This document shows positions 1 to 7,694 of a DNA stretch of 64,000 nt, piece by piece. The notes below the pieces were generated by a model. That model was given only the letters and a program-made list of their open reading frames with translations. It was not told the origin of the DNA and did not search any database. Origin of the DNA: CAXSBR01 sp964236495 (lineage in GTDB: Bacteria > Actinomycetota > Actinomycetes > Mycobacteriales > Jatrophihabitantaceae). Where the stretch lies: the NCBI GenBank assembly GCA_964236495.1, contig CAXSBR010000003.1:240646-304645 (forward strand), in the 5' to 3' direction. A program made the translations under genes and the position numbers. Position 1 is the first letter of the stretch. Each line of letters starts with the position of its first letter.

Positions 1-61
1 CGCGGCAGCAGTCACGCGGGCAGCCTATCCGCTGCTGGCGCGACACCGAACCCTCCTGTGG

Positions 62-631
62 TCAACTTCCCAGCATCCGGACGCCACCGGGCGTGCCCAC
101 CAGATCGCGGCGCATGGTGAGCACCCAAAGCCAGATCGCCACGAACACAATCCCGACCGCGAACATCACCGCGGTCCAGACTCCGGTGGCCAATACCGTC
201 ACCTGCAGCGCCGAGCCCAGTCCGATGCCCCAACGCCGGCGCAACAGGAAGCCGGTCGTGACCAGTACGACCGCCAGCGCCACCAACGTCAGCGTCTTGG
301 CGGTGTCCAGGCCGGTGGACGTCTGCGCGATCGCGCGCGGCACCAGCAGCACCACCAGCGCCTCGAGGCAGAGCACGGCCGCCAGCACACCGCGGGTAGC
401 TCGGTTGGCCTTGGCCCGGCGTGCGTCCAAGATCGTCTCCACCACGTCCTTGGCCTCCTTCACGTCAGCCTGCGTCGGTCGGTCCTCCGGCCGTTGGTCG
501 ACCCCGGCGATGTGCACTCCGGCGGTGTTCACGCCGGTCGTAGTCAGAACGGCGGTCTCCATCACATCAGGCGTGGTTGGCTCCGGCGTTGCGGCGCCAC
601 GACTGCCGCTCGCTCCATGCCTTGGCCTCAC
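62..631 (-). CDS. DUF4233 family membrane protein
   Basis: A small integral membrane protein of unknown function, 189 aa. A hydrophilic N-terminal ~75 residues is followed by four predicted hydrophobic segments (about 80-101, 110-127, 132-150 and 151-172), the layout of DUF4233 proteins. In actinobacteria these sit directly downstream of folC, as here. The GTG start at 631 overlaps the folC stop (GTGA), so translation is probably coupled. The N-terminal ~60 residues are Thr/Pro rich and poorly conserved in appearance, so the true start could lie further in. Known: the family is conserved next to folC but has no established activity. Only 61 bases remain beyond its stop before the window edge and nothing recognisable lies there. 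Confidence 0.85.
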   Translation of the reverse strand: MRPRHGASGSRGAATPEPTTPDVMETAVLTTTGVNTAGVHIAGVDQRPEDRPTQADVKEAKDVVETILDARRAKANRATRGVLAAVLCLEALVVLLVPRAIAQTSTGLDTAKTLTLVALAVVLVTTGFLLRRRWGIGLGSALQVTVLATGVWTAVMFAVGIVFVAIWLWVLTMRRDLVGTPGGVRMLGS

Positions 632-2037
632 GACGGTCGAACCAGCATGCTGCGCGCCTCTCCGGCGGTAACCACCGATCCGGTTACCAGCACTCCAGCC
701 CCGCTCAGCACGTCGTCTGCATCTTCCTCCGCCAGCCGGATCGCGGTCTCCAGGGCGTCGTCCAGACGCTGCTCCACGGTGACCCGGTCCGGACCGAACA
801 CCTCGACGGCGACGACGCCCAGAACATCCGCCGGAACCGATCGGGTGGAGTTGCTCTGCGTCACGACGATTTCGTCGACGACGGGCTCCAGCAGATTCAG
901 CATTCCGCGCGCGTCCTTGCCCTCCAGAACGCCGACGACCGCAATCAGCCGCCGAAAGTCGAAGGACTCCCCCAGCGTCGCGACCGTCGCGGCCATGCCG
1001 TGCGGATTGTGCGCGGCGTCGACCAGCACGGTCGGAGCGCTACGCACGGGCTCCAACCGCCCGGGCGAGGTGACGGCGGCGAAGGCTGCGCGCACGGTAT
1101 CGGCATCCAGCGGCCCGGTGGCTGCACCCGCCCCGAAGAACGCCTCCACCGCGGCCAGCGCGCAGACGGCGTTCTGCGCCTGATGCGCGCCGAACAGTGG
1201 CAGGAAGATCTCGTCGTACACCCCGCCCAAACCCTGCAGGGTCAGCAGCTGGCCCCCGATCGCGGCGCGGCGGTCCAGGACGCCGAACTCCAGACCCTCG
1301 CGCGCCACGGTGGCGTCGACCTCGGTGGCGCGCAGCAGTAGCGGGCTGATGGCCTCGTCGGTCTGGCCGGCCAGGATCACCGTCGCGCCGGCCTTGATGA
1401 TGCCCGCCTTTTCGGTGGCGATCTCGGCGATCGTGTCGCCGAGGAACTCCATGTGGTCTAGCCCGATTGGCGTAATGACGGCGACTTCCCCGTCAATCTG
1501 GTTCGTCGCGTCCCAGCGGCCACCCAGGCCGACTTCGACGACGGCGACGTCGACGGGAACGTCGGCGAAGACGGCGAACGCCAGCGCCGTGATCACCTCG
1601 AAGAAGGACAGCGCGATGTCCGAGCGCTCATCGACGAGGTCGATATAGGGCTGCAACTCGCGGTAGCTGTCGACGAACTGTTGTGCGCCGATCGGCTCGC
1701 CGTCGACGACGATGCGCTCGGTCACGCTGCTCAGGTGCGGGCTCGTGTAGCGCCCGGTGCGCAGGCCGAAACCGCGGATCAGCTCATCGATCATGCGTGC
1801 GGTGGACGTCTTGCCGTTGGTGCCGGTGAGGTGGAAGGCGCGGTAGGCGCGTTGCGGATCGCCCAGGACGTCGAGCAGTTGCCGTATCCGCTCGGTGGTG
1901 GGGTCCATCCGCCCCTCGCCCCAGCGTGCGAACAGTTCAGTCTCAATGGTGTGCAGCTCGGCCACGGCCTGCCGGTCAGTGGCCAGAGCGCTGACAGCGG
2001 CCGACGCCGCGCCGTTACGAGCTGCGGACTTCGGCAC
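628..2037 (-). CDS. folC: Bifunctional folylpolyglutamate synthase / dihydrofolate synthase
   Basis: Cytoplasmic Mur-ligase-family enzyme, 469 aa. It uses ATP to join glutamate to dihydropteroate and then extends the polyglutamate tail of folates. The P-loop HLTGTNGKTST is visible near residue 70, the second Mur-ligase signature TSPHLSSVTERI near 99, and the C-terminal glutamate-ligase domain carries DAAHNPHG. Length is normal for actinobacterial FolC. The GTG start at 2037 is the only reasonable one; the first ~25 residues are Ala-rich and variable. It is the promoter-proximal gene of the folC-DUF4233 pair and is separated from rdgB by 162 bases holding no gene. In mycobacteria folC lies near valS and ndk; neither is inside this window. 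Confidence 0.95.
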   Translation of the reverse strand: MPKSAARNGAASAAVSALATDRQAVAELHTIETELFARWGEGRMDPTTERIRQLLDVLGDPQRAYRAFHLTGTNGKTSTARMIDELIRGFGLRTGRYTSPHLSSVTERIVVDGEPIGAQQFVDSYRELQPYIDLVDERSDIALSFFEVITALAFAVFADVPVDVAVVEVGLGGRWDATNQIDGEVAVITPIGLDHMEFLGDTIAEIATEKAGIIKAGATVILAGQTDEAISPLLLRATEVDATVAREGLEFGVLDRRAAIGGQLLTLQGLGGVYDEIFLPLFGAHQAQNAVCALAAVEAFFGAGAATGPLDADTVRAAFAAVTSPGRLEPVRSAPTVLVDAAHNPHGMAATVATLGESFDFRRLIAVVGVLEGKDARGMLNLLEPVVDEIVVTQSNSTRSVPADVLGVVAVEVFGPDRVTVEQRLDDALETAIRLAEEDADDVLSGAGVLVTGSVVTAGEARSMLVRPS

Positions 2038-2199
2038 AGGACAAGTCTAGGGAAACGCCGATGACGTAGCTGCGCTGACTTGGCCGTCGCGCGTCACGAT
2101 GGCGCTGGCACACCAGCCGAACATGAGCCGACACCGCCGACCCCCGCCGACGAGCGCCTCTCCCCATGTCGAGCTGGGCGCGGTCGAACGCAGAACCTG

Positions 2200-2883
2200 T
2201 CACTCGGCCAGCAGCTGCGCCAGCAGCGGTGCCAGTTCGCGCAGCGCCTGTCCGCGGTGACTAACAGCGTCCTTCTCGGTCGCGCTCAACTCTGCACTCG
2301 TGCGGTCGTGGCCCTCGGCGACGAAGATCGGGTCGTAGCCGAAACCGCCGCTGCCGCGCGGGGTGCGCACGATGCGTCCGGGCATGCGCCCGTGCACGAC
2401 ATACTCCGCCGGCACGTACTCCGCCGGCACCGACTCCGCCGGCCCTGGCCCCGCCGGCCCCGCGTGAACCGACTCGACCGACTGGGGCGGGGCCGGCGCC
2501 AGCACGGCAATGGCGCACTCGAAGTAAGCGCCCAGCCGTTCGTCGGGCACATCGCTGAGTTGTTCGAGCACCAGCTGCAAGTTGGCGTCGTCGCTCTTGA
2601 CAGAGCCGGCCCACCGCGCCGACAGCACACCGGGCATGCCGTTGAGCGCGTCGACGCACAACCCCGAGTCATCGGCGACGGTGAGCAGGCCCGTGTTGGC
2701 GAACGCGTCCCGAGCCTTGATTAAGGCGTTCTCCGCAAACGTCGCGCCTGTTTCGGGCACCTCCTCGAACGCTGTCAGGCTGTTCAGCCCGACCACCTCG
2801 ACTTCGACGAGCGGGCCGAGGATGCGCCGCAGCTCCACCAACTTCTTCTCGTTGCGCGTGGCAAGCAGAAGTTGCGGCGTCAT
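2200..2883 (-). CDS. rdgB: RdgB/HAM1 family non-canonical purine NTP pyrophosphatase
   Basis: Hydrolyses dITP, XTP and ITP to monophosphates, keeping deaminated purines out of DNA and RNA; cytoplasmic, Mg-dependent. The start at 2883 gives MTPQLLLATRNEKKL, with the family TRNxxK motif; upstream in-frame codons belong to the rph overlap. The conserved DDSGL and FGYDPIF motifs are present. The ATG overlaps the rph stop (ATGA), as in mycobacteria (Rv1341 after Rv1340). Odd point: between the central strand and the PRGSGGFGYDP motif there is a low-complexity insertion of roughly 25-30 residues (PAEYVPAEYV-type) encoded by 9- to 15-bp GC-rich repeats at about 2400-2470. The protein is therefore 227 aa against roughly 200 for typical family members. 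Catalytic motifs are intact, so the insertion is probably a tolerated surface loop. Confidence 0.94.
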   Translation of the reverse strand: MTPQLLLATRNEKKLVELRRILGPLVEVEVVGLNSLTAFEEVPETGATFAENALIKARDAFANTGLLTVADDSGLCVDALNGMPGVLSARWAGSVKSDDANLQLVLEQLSDVPDERLGAYFECAIAVLAPAPPQSVESVHAGPAGPGPAESVPAEYVPAEYVVHGRMPGRIVRTPRGSGGFGYDPIFVAEGHDRTSAELSATEKDAVSHRGQALRELAPLLAQLLAE

Positions 2884-3638
2884 CGAGCCAGTGCCTCCTC
2901 CTGCTGGCGGGTCAGCTCGGCGCAGCCCTTGACTGCCAGTTCCAGCAGCGCGTCGAGCTCGGCGCGGTCGAACGGCGCGCCCTCGGCGGTGCCCTGAACT
3001 TCGACGAAGTCGCCGGTGCCCGTACACACCACGTTCATGTCGGTCTCGGCGCGGACGTCTTCTGCATAGGCCAGGTCCAGCCGCGGCTGAGAGTCGATGA
3101 TGCCGACGGACACGGCGGCCACCGACGTCGTCAGCGGTTTCGGCTTCGCCAGCGATCCCCGTTCGGCCAGCCAGTCCAGCGCGTCGGCCAACGCGACGTA
3201 GGAACCGGTGATCGCCGCCGTCCGAGTGCCGCCGTCGGCCTGCAGCACGTCACAGTCGATAGCGATCGAGTTCTCCCCCAGCGCGCTCAGATCGATGCAG
3301 GCGCGCAGCGAGCGGCCGATGAGCCGCGAGATCTCGTGCGTGCGCCCACCGATCTTGCCGCGCACGGACTCGCGGTCGTTACGGGTGTTCGTCGCCCTGG
3401 GCAGCATCGAGTACTCCGCCGTCACCCATCCCTGCCCGCTGCCCCGACGCCAGCGGGGCACGCCCTGGGTCACCGACGCCGCACACAACACCTTGGTGTC
3501 GCCGAACTCCACCAGCGCCGAGCCCTCGGCGTGCAGCTGCCAGTGCCGGGTGATCGTGATCGGCCTCAGCTGGTCGGCGGCGCGGCCGTCGGGTCGAGAT
3601 GCTGGGGTTGACGGGGGTGAACTCGGTCCGGTAGCCAT
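2880..3638 (-). CDS. rph: Ribonuclease PH
   Basis: Phosphorolytic 3'-5' exoribonuclease that trims the 3' end of tRNA precursors using inorganic phosphate; forms hexamers in the cytoplasm. The 252 aa product starts at ATG 3638 (MATGPSSPP) and reaches the family motif RPITITRHW within 25 residues. Other diagnostic stretches are GWVTAEYSMLPRAT, the phosphate-site region with GGRTHEISRLIGRSLR, and DCDVLQADGGTRTAAITG. Length and motifs match the actinobacterial enzyme. It overlaps rdgB by four bases (ATGA) and lies 31 bases after the metallo-beta-lactamase gene, so these genes are probably one operon. The reading frame stays open upstream to 3734, but that part resembles no RNase PH. Confidence 0.96.
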   Translation of the reverse strand: MATGPSSPPSTPASRPDGRAADQLRPITITRHWQLHAEGSALVEFGDTKVLCAASVTQGVPRWRRGSGQGWVTAEYSMLPRATNTRNDRESVRGKIGGRTHEISRLIGRSLRACIDLSALGENSIAIDCDVLQADGGTRTAAITGSYVALADALDWLAERGSLAKPKPLTTSVAAVSVGIIDSQPRLDLAYAEDVRAETDMNVVCTGTGDFVEVQGTAEGAPFDRAELDALLELAVKGCAELTRQQEEALAR

Positions 3639-3669
3639 GTGCGCAACCCTAACCAGGGGGTGCGACAAC

Positions 3670-4410
3670 TCAGATGTCGAACGCGTCGCCGGCATGCACC
3701 GCCGACACCGGACCGGCGAACGTACTGCGGGCACCGGCCACCGCTGCCTCCACCGACTCCCACGGCGGAACGTGGGTGATCAACAGCTGACCGACGCCGG
3801 CTGCCGCCGCATGCTGGCCTGCCTGTGCGCCGGTGAGGTGCAGGTCTGCCACCCGCGGCGGCGACCCGCCCCAGGCTGCCTCGCACAGCAGTACGTCGGC
3901 GTCGCGGGCCAGCTCGACGAGTGCCAAGCATTCGCCGGTGTCGCCGGTATAGACCAGGCTCGCGCCGGCGTGCTCCAGCCGGATCGCGCGCGCGGGCACC
4001 GGATGGTTCATCACCGCCGTGCGTACCCGCACCGGGCCCAGCGAATCAGCCTCGGTCGCGAAATCGAAGAGGCCGGTCAGTGAGCTCGCCGGCTGGCCGG
4101 GCCACGTCGCCGAAGCGATCCTCATGGGCGCCAGCGGATCGGCCACAACGGGAATCGGTCGGCGCAAGTGGACGCCGGAATGCTGTAACGCCACCCCGAG
4201 CGAGGCCATGTCGAGGCAGTGGTCGGCATGCAGGTGGCTCAGCCAGATGGCATCGATGTCGGCGAAGCCCAGCAGCGCCTGTAGTGGGCCCAGCGATCCG
4301 CTGCCCAGATCGAGCACGAGCGAGAAATCGTCGGCCTGCACCAGATAGCACGACGCTGCCGACGTAGGGCCGGGCACGCTGCCCGAGCATCCGATCACCT
4401 GCAACCGCAT
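3670..4410 (-). CDS. Metallo-beta-lactamase fold hydrolase, Rv1339-type
   Basis: A 246 aa protein of the RNase Z-like branch of the metallo-beta-lactamase superfamily. The metal-binding HLHADHCLD motif (HxHxDH) lies near residues 58-66. Further likely ligands are in MNHPVPA (about 120), YTGDTGE (about 140) and the C-terminal ITHVPPW. The mycobacterial gene in the same position between murI and rph (Rv1339) has been reported as an atypical cyclic-nucleotide phosphodiesterase; that assignment is carried over by synteny and motif, not shown here. The start at 4410 (MRLQVIGCSG) puts the first beta strand at the N terminus as expected. The frame is open further upstream but only into murI overlap. 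Confidence 0.88.
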   Translation of the reverse strand: MRLQVIGCSGSVPGPTSAASCYLVQADDFSLVLDLGSGSLGPLQALLGFADIDAIWLSHLHADHCLDMASLGVALQHSGVHLRRPIPVVADPLAPMRIASATWPGQPASSLTGLFDFATEADSLGPVRVRTAVMNHPVPARAIRLEHAGASLVYTGDTGECLALVELARDADVLLCEAAWGGSPPRVADLHLTGAQAGQHAAAAGVGQLLITHVPPWESVEAAVAGARSTFAGPVSAVHAGDAFDI

Positions 4411-4441
4411 CGACGTTGCCTCCCTCTCAGACGCCGGCTCA

Positions 4442-5323
4442 TCAGACGCCGGTGGGCACCTGGACGTCAGCAGCCGCGGCATCGGCGAATGCCGCGCCCA
4501 GGAACCGCCGGCTCAGCCGGGCGAACGGCTCGGCGGGTCCGGTGGAGGTGAAGACGTGCCGCGGCGCCGTACCGGCCTCGGTGAGCAGGTCGTGGCGGAC
4601 CAGCTCGCGGTAGACGTTCAGCGCGGTTTCGTCGGCGCTGTTCACCAAGATGACTTCCGGGCCGACGACGGTTGAGATCACACCTGTTAGAAACGGATAG
4701 TGCGTGCAGCCCAGGATCAGGGTGTCGACGTCGGCAGCCGTGACCGGCGCCAGATACGACTCGAGCAACCCGAGCAACTGCCGCCCGCTGGTCACTCCCC
4801 GTTCGACGAAGTCGACCAGGCCCGGGCACGCCGCACTGATCAAGGCGATGTCGGGAGCGGCGGCGAAGGCGTCGTCGTAGGCACCGCTGGCGATGGTGCC
4901 CACCGTGCCGATGACGCCTACCCGGCCGGTGCGGGTGGCCCTGATCGCACGGCGCGTTGCCGGCTGGATCACCTCGACCACCGGAACGTCGTAGCGCTCG
5001 CGTGCGTCGCGTAAGCAAGCTGCGCTGGCAGTGTTGCAGGCGATCACGAGCATTTTGACGCCGTCCGCCACCAGTGCGTCCATGATCTCGAGGGCGTACG
5101 CGCGCACCTGCGCCAGCGGAAGTGGTCCGTACGGTCCGTGAGCGGTGTCGCCGACGTAGTGGATCGACTCCTCGGGCAGCTGGTCGACGATCGCGCGGGC
5201 GACCGTCAGCCCGCCGACGCCGGAGTCGAACACCCCGATCGGCTTTTTTGGCAAGGAGGCAGGCCTGGAGCCTGTAGGTAGCTCGCCGGGCGAGGAGCGG
5301 TTCAGCGATTCGGTGCGGCTCAC
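4442..5323 (-). CDS. murI: Glutamate racemase
   Basis: Converts L-glutamate to D-glutamate for peptidoglycan, without cofactor. Two catalytic cysteines are present, Cys96 in ACNTAS and Cys206 in GCTHYP, plus the substrate motif FDSGVGGLTVAR with Asp33. The product is 293 aa. The GTG start at 5323 overlaps the rhomboid stop (GTGA). That makes the N terminus about 25 residues longer than usual before the conserved PIGVFDSG; this leader (Ser/Pro/Gly rich) coincides with bases 5253-5277, which loosely resemble the dispersed repeat near 30.2 kb. A TTG immediately before PKKPIG is an alternative start but has no Shine-Dalgarno sequence. The gene belongs to the conserved rhomboid-murI-MBL-rph-rdgB operon. 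Confidence 0.95.
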   Translation of the reverse strand: MSRTESLNRSSPGELPTGSRPASLPKKPIGVFDSGVGGLTVARAIVDQLPEESIHYVGDTAHGPYGPLPLAQVRAYALEIMDALVADGVKMLVIACNTASAACLRDARERYDVPVVEVIQPATRRAIRATRTGRVGVIGTVGTIASGAYDDAFAAAPDIALISAACPGLVDFVERGVTSGRQLLGLLESYLAPVTAADVDTLILGCTHYPFLTGVISTVVGPEVILVNSADETALNVYRELVRHDLLTEAGTAPRHVFTSTGPAEPFARLSRRFLGAAFADAAAADVQVPTGV

Positions 5324-5991
5324 TTGCGAGCTGCGACCGACGGCCTGCGCGTCGAACCCTTGCGCGGATGGAGCAGCCAACCGGCACCGACGCCGGCAGC
5401 GAACCCCGCCGCGTGGGCCTGCCAGGCAACGTTGGACGACACCGTCGGAATCAGCCCGCTGAACAGGCCACCGAACATGAACAGCGCGAACGCCGCACCC
5501 AGAATCCAAGTCAGTCGGCGGGCGAAATAGGCGCGCGCGAGCAGGTAGCCCAGCCAGCCGAAGATCAGTCCGCTGGCGCCCACGACGATGCCCGACGGCC
5601 CGATCAGCCAGGTGATCACGCCGCCACCGAGCACGATGATCACGGTGGCGAGCAGGAAGTAGCGCACCTGTCCCACCAGCACCATGGTGCCGATGATGAC
5701 GAAGGGGAATGTGTTTGCCAGCAGGTGCGCGGCGTTCGAGTGCAGGAACGGCATCGTGACGATGCCCTCCAAGCCGTGCACGTTGCGCGGGCGCAGCCCG
5801 TATCTGTTCAGGCCATGATTGTCGAAGGCGTTGACGATCACGATCACCCACAGCAGCGCCACCACACCGGTCATCACCAGCGCCGCGCCACCCCAGGTGT
5901 CAGGCCGGGCGCGACGTAATCCTGTCGCCGGTGCCGCCCGACGGCTGCGGGCCGGCCGTCCCGACGCCGTACTCCCGGGCTCGATGTTCAC
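5320..5991 (-). CDS. Rhomboid family intramembrane serine protease
   Basis: A 223 aa polytopic membrane protease. The catalytic dyad is visible: Ser140 in GIVVGASGLIFG (GxSG) and His193 in AWQAHAAGF. The HxxxN motif in HSNAAHLLANTFP (residues 84-95) contributes the oxyanion hole. About six hydrophobic segments span residues 35-205, between a basic N-terminal tail and a short basic C-terminal tail. It matches the mycobacterial rhomboid Rv1337 by position between cysM and murI, although here a 4-kb block has been inserted on the cysM side. The GTG start at 5991 is the only good candidate. Physiological substrates of this branch are not established. It is probably the first gene of the murI operon because the next gene upstream is divergent. 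Confidence 0.92.
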   Translation of the reverse strand: MNIEPGSTASGRPARSRRAAPATGLRRARPDTWGGAALVMTGVVALLWVIVIVNAFDNHGLNRYGLRPRNVHGLEGIVTMPFLHSNAAHLLANTFPFVIIGTMVLVGQVRYFLLATVIIVLGGGVITWLIGPSGIVVGASGLIFGWLGYLLARAYFARRLTWILGAAFALFMFGGLFSGLIPTVSSNVAWQAHAAGFAAGVGAGWLLHPRKGSTRRPSVAARK

Positions 5992-6188
5992 AGCAGCAAG
6001 CGTACCGAGACCGGGCGTCGACCCGCCGCTGTTGCCTGCCCTTGTTGTCTAGTCAGCGCACCTGCTCGACGCGCCCGACTCGGTGCGATCGGCACTGCAC
6101 CGCACGAAGCAGACGCCACCGCGCCGACCTGATCTTTGCCTGTCTAGGTTGAACAGAGGGTGCGCGTGAACAAGCAGGAGGACGTGCG

Positions 6189-6416
6189 GTGACAGGCCAG
6201 ACGCTGATCGGCCGAACCGGTCGTGTCACCACGGCCGTACGCGGCGGTTCGCTACCCGGCGAGGTCCGCGTCGTCGTCCAAGGTCTGCCGCACTACTACC
6301 TCGCCTACTGTGATCACGCCGTGGAAAAGGACACCTACGTGCTGATCATCGATGCCCACGGCGCTCGCGGCGTCGACGTCGAACCGTGGCAACCGCCCGG
6401 TCCGCAGCAGTTCTGA
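6189..6416 (+). CDS. Small NfeD-like OB-fold protein
   Basis: A 75 aa soluble protein that looks like the beta-rich C-terminal OB domain of NfeD proteins, without the membrane part: a Gly-rich opening (LIGRTGRVTTAVRGGSLPGEV), then alternating strands. The context supports this: the next gene, 23 bases on, encodes an SPFH/flotillin-like protein, and NfeD and flotillin genes are typically paired. Start GTG 6189 has a clear AGGAG seven bases upstream. The likely role is as membrane-microdomain or protease partner of the SPFH protein; this is inference from the pair, since the sequence is short and divergent. The gene is divergent from rhomboid across 197 bases. Confidence 0.65.
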   Translation: MTGQTLIGRTGRVTTAVRGGSLPGEVRVVVQGLPHYYLAYCDHAVEKDTYVLIIDAHGARGVDVEPWQPPGPQQF

Positions 6417-6439
6417 GAAAGTTGGAAAGGTAGAACGCG

Positions 6440-7585
6440 ATGTTCGGCTACCAGGTTCCGCGACCCAACGAGGCATTGCTCGTCAGTGGTCGCAAGCAAC
6501 GCGGCGACGATGCGTTGCAGTTCAAGATCGTCACCGGTCACGGCGTGTTCGTCATCCCGGTGTTCTCGCGCGCGAGCCGACTCACCTTGGCCATGCAGGA
6601 GGCCGAGGTCATCGAGGACTGCTTCACTCAGCAGGGTCTGACCCTGGGCGTACAGGCAGTGATCGCCTTCAAGGTGGGTGACGACCACGAATCCATCGCC
6701 GCGGCAGCCCGTCGTTTCCAGGGCGACCAGTCCCAGATGGCCACCCTGGTGGGACGGATCTTCAGCGGTCACCTGCGCAGCATCATCGGCAGCATGACTG
6801 TCGAGGCGATCATCCGGGAGCAGCAGACACTGGGCGAGGCGATTCTCGATGCCAGCAAGACCGAGATGGCCAAGATCGGGCTCGCGGTAGATTCGCTGCA
6901 GATCAGCAGCATCGACGACAAGGGCGCGGGCTACATCCGGGCCCTGGCGGCACCGCACCAGGCTGCGGTCAATCAGATGGCCAAGGTTGCCCAGGCCGCC
7001 GCAGACCAGGCCAGCGCGATGGCGCAGCAGGAAAGCGCCCGCCACCAGGCCGAGTACGCCCGCCAGACCGCGGTTGCGCAAGCGGACTATCAGGCGCAGA
7101 TCGACCAGGCCCAGCAGACCGCGGCACAGGCGGGACCGCTGGCCGCCGCGCGGGCGCAACAGGCCGTGCTCGCCGAACAAGCGTTGGTAGCGGCCAAGAA
7201 CGCCGAACTGCGCGAGGCCCAGCTGATCGCCGAGATAGTTCGGCCGGCCGAGGCCAGGGCCCAGTCGATTCGCACGCTGGCCGCAGCGGAGGCCGACGCC
7301 ACCAAGATGTCGGCCGAGGCCGCCGCAGCACAGGGCCGCATCGCGCTGGACCAGATGGTGATCAGTCAGCTGCCCGACATGTTGCGGGCCGCGGCCGAAG
7401 GCTTGCAGGGCTCGAATCTCACCGTGCTCGACGGCGCCGAGGGCCTGAACAGTGTCGTCGCGTCGTTGGCAGGTCAGGGGTTGGCGATTCTCGACTCGGT
7501 CCGGTCCGGCCTGGCATCAGGGGGAACCTCGACGCCGCCGCCGGACTCGCCCGAGCGCAAGGCAATCGACGCCAAACAGTCCTAG
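6440..7585 (+). CDS. SPFH/Band 7 domain protein (flotillin-like)
   Basis: A 381 aa protein with an N-terminal SPFH domain (about residues 5-170) and a long Ala/Gln/Glu-rich helical part (about 170-320) predicted to form coiled coil, then a Pro-rich tail. SPFH proteins build oligomeric cages or scaffolds on membranes and organise microdomains. Unlike classical flotillins this one begins directly with the SPFH region (MFGYQVPRPNEALLVSG) and shows no N-terminal membrane hairpin, so membrane attachment would be peripheral or via its partner. GGAAAGG lies just before the ATG at 6440. It forms a two-gene operon with the NfeD-like gene and ends at a strong bidirectional stem-loop (7634-7676). Confidence 0.9.
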   Translation: MFGYQVPRPNEALLVSGRKQRGDDALQFKIVTGHGVFVIPVFSRASRLTLAMQEAEVIEDCFTQQGLTLGVQAVIAFKVGDDHESIAAAARRFQGDQSQMATLVGRIFSGHLRSIIGSMTVEAIIREQQTLGEAILDASKTEMAKIGLAVDSLQISSIDDKGAGYIRALAAPHQAAVNQMAKVAQAAADQASAMAQQESARHQAEYARQTAVAQADYQAQIDQAQQTAAQAGPLAAARAQQAVLAEQALVAAKNAELREAQLIAEIVRPAEARAQSIRTLAAAEADATKMSAEAAAAQGRIALDQMVISQLPDMLRAAAEGLQGSNLTVLDGAEGLNSVVASLAGQGLAILDSVRSGLASGGTSTPPPDSPERKAIDAKQS

Positions 7586-7633
7586 CAGCGCCAAGTCTTC
7601 CTAGCAGCTGAGCACGGAAGCTGTCCGTCGCGC

Positions 7634-7676
7634 TTTTGGCGGCAGGGACAATCCATACGATGCTGCGCCGCCAAAA
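7634..7676. terminator. Bidirectional stem-loop terminator
   Basis: A perfect inverted repeat TTTTGGCGGC (7634-7643) and GCCGCCAAAA (7667-7676) with additional pairing of the adjacent CAG/CTG. It lies between the convergent SPFH gene and the molybdopterin oxidoreductase gene. The A/T ends of the arms put a T run on the distal side in both directions, the form expected of a two-way intrinsic terminator. Confidence 0.8.
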
Positions 7677-7694
7677 CCGTCATAACCGGCGGCG

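Noticed and set aside
5243..5248. T run (TTTTTT) as an intrinsic terminator
   Set aside because: It lies inside murI, encodes the two lysines of PKKPIG, and has no stem.
4442..5851. Apparent 469-aa glutamate racemase
   Set aside because: The N-terminal extension is the rhomboid gene in another frame; GTG 5323 gives a normal enzyme.
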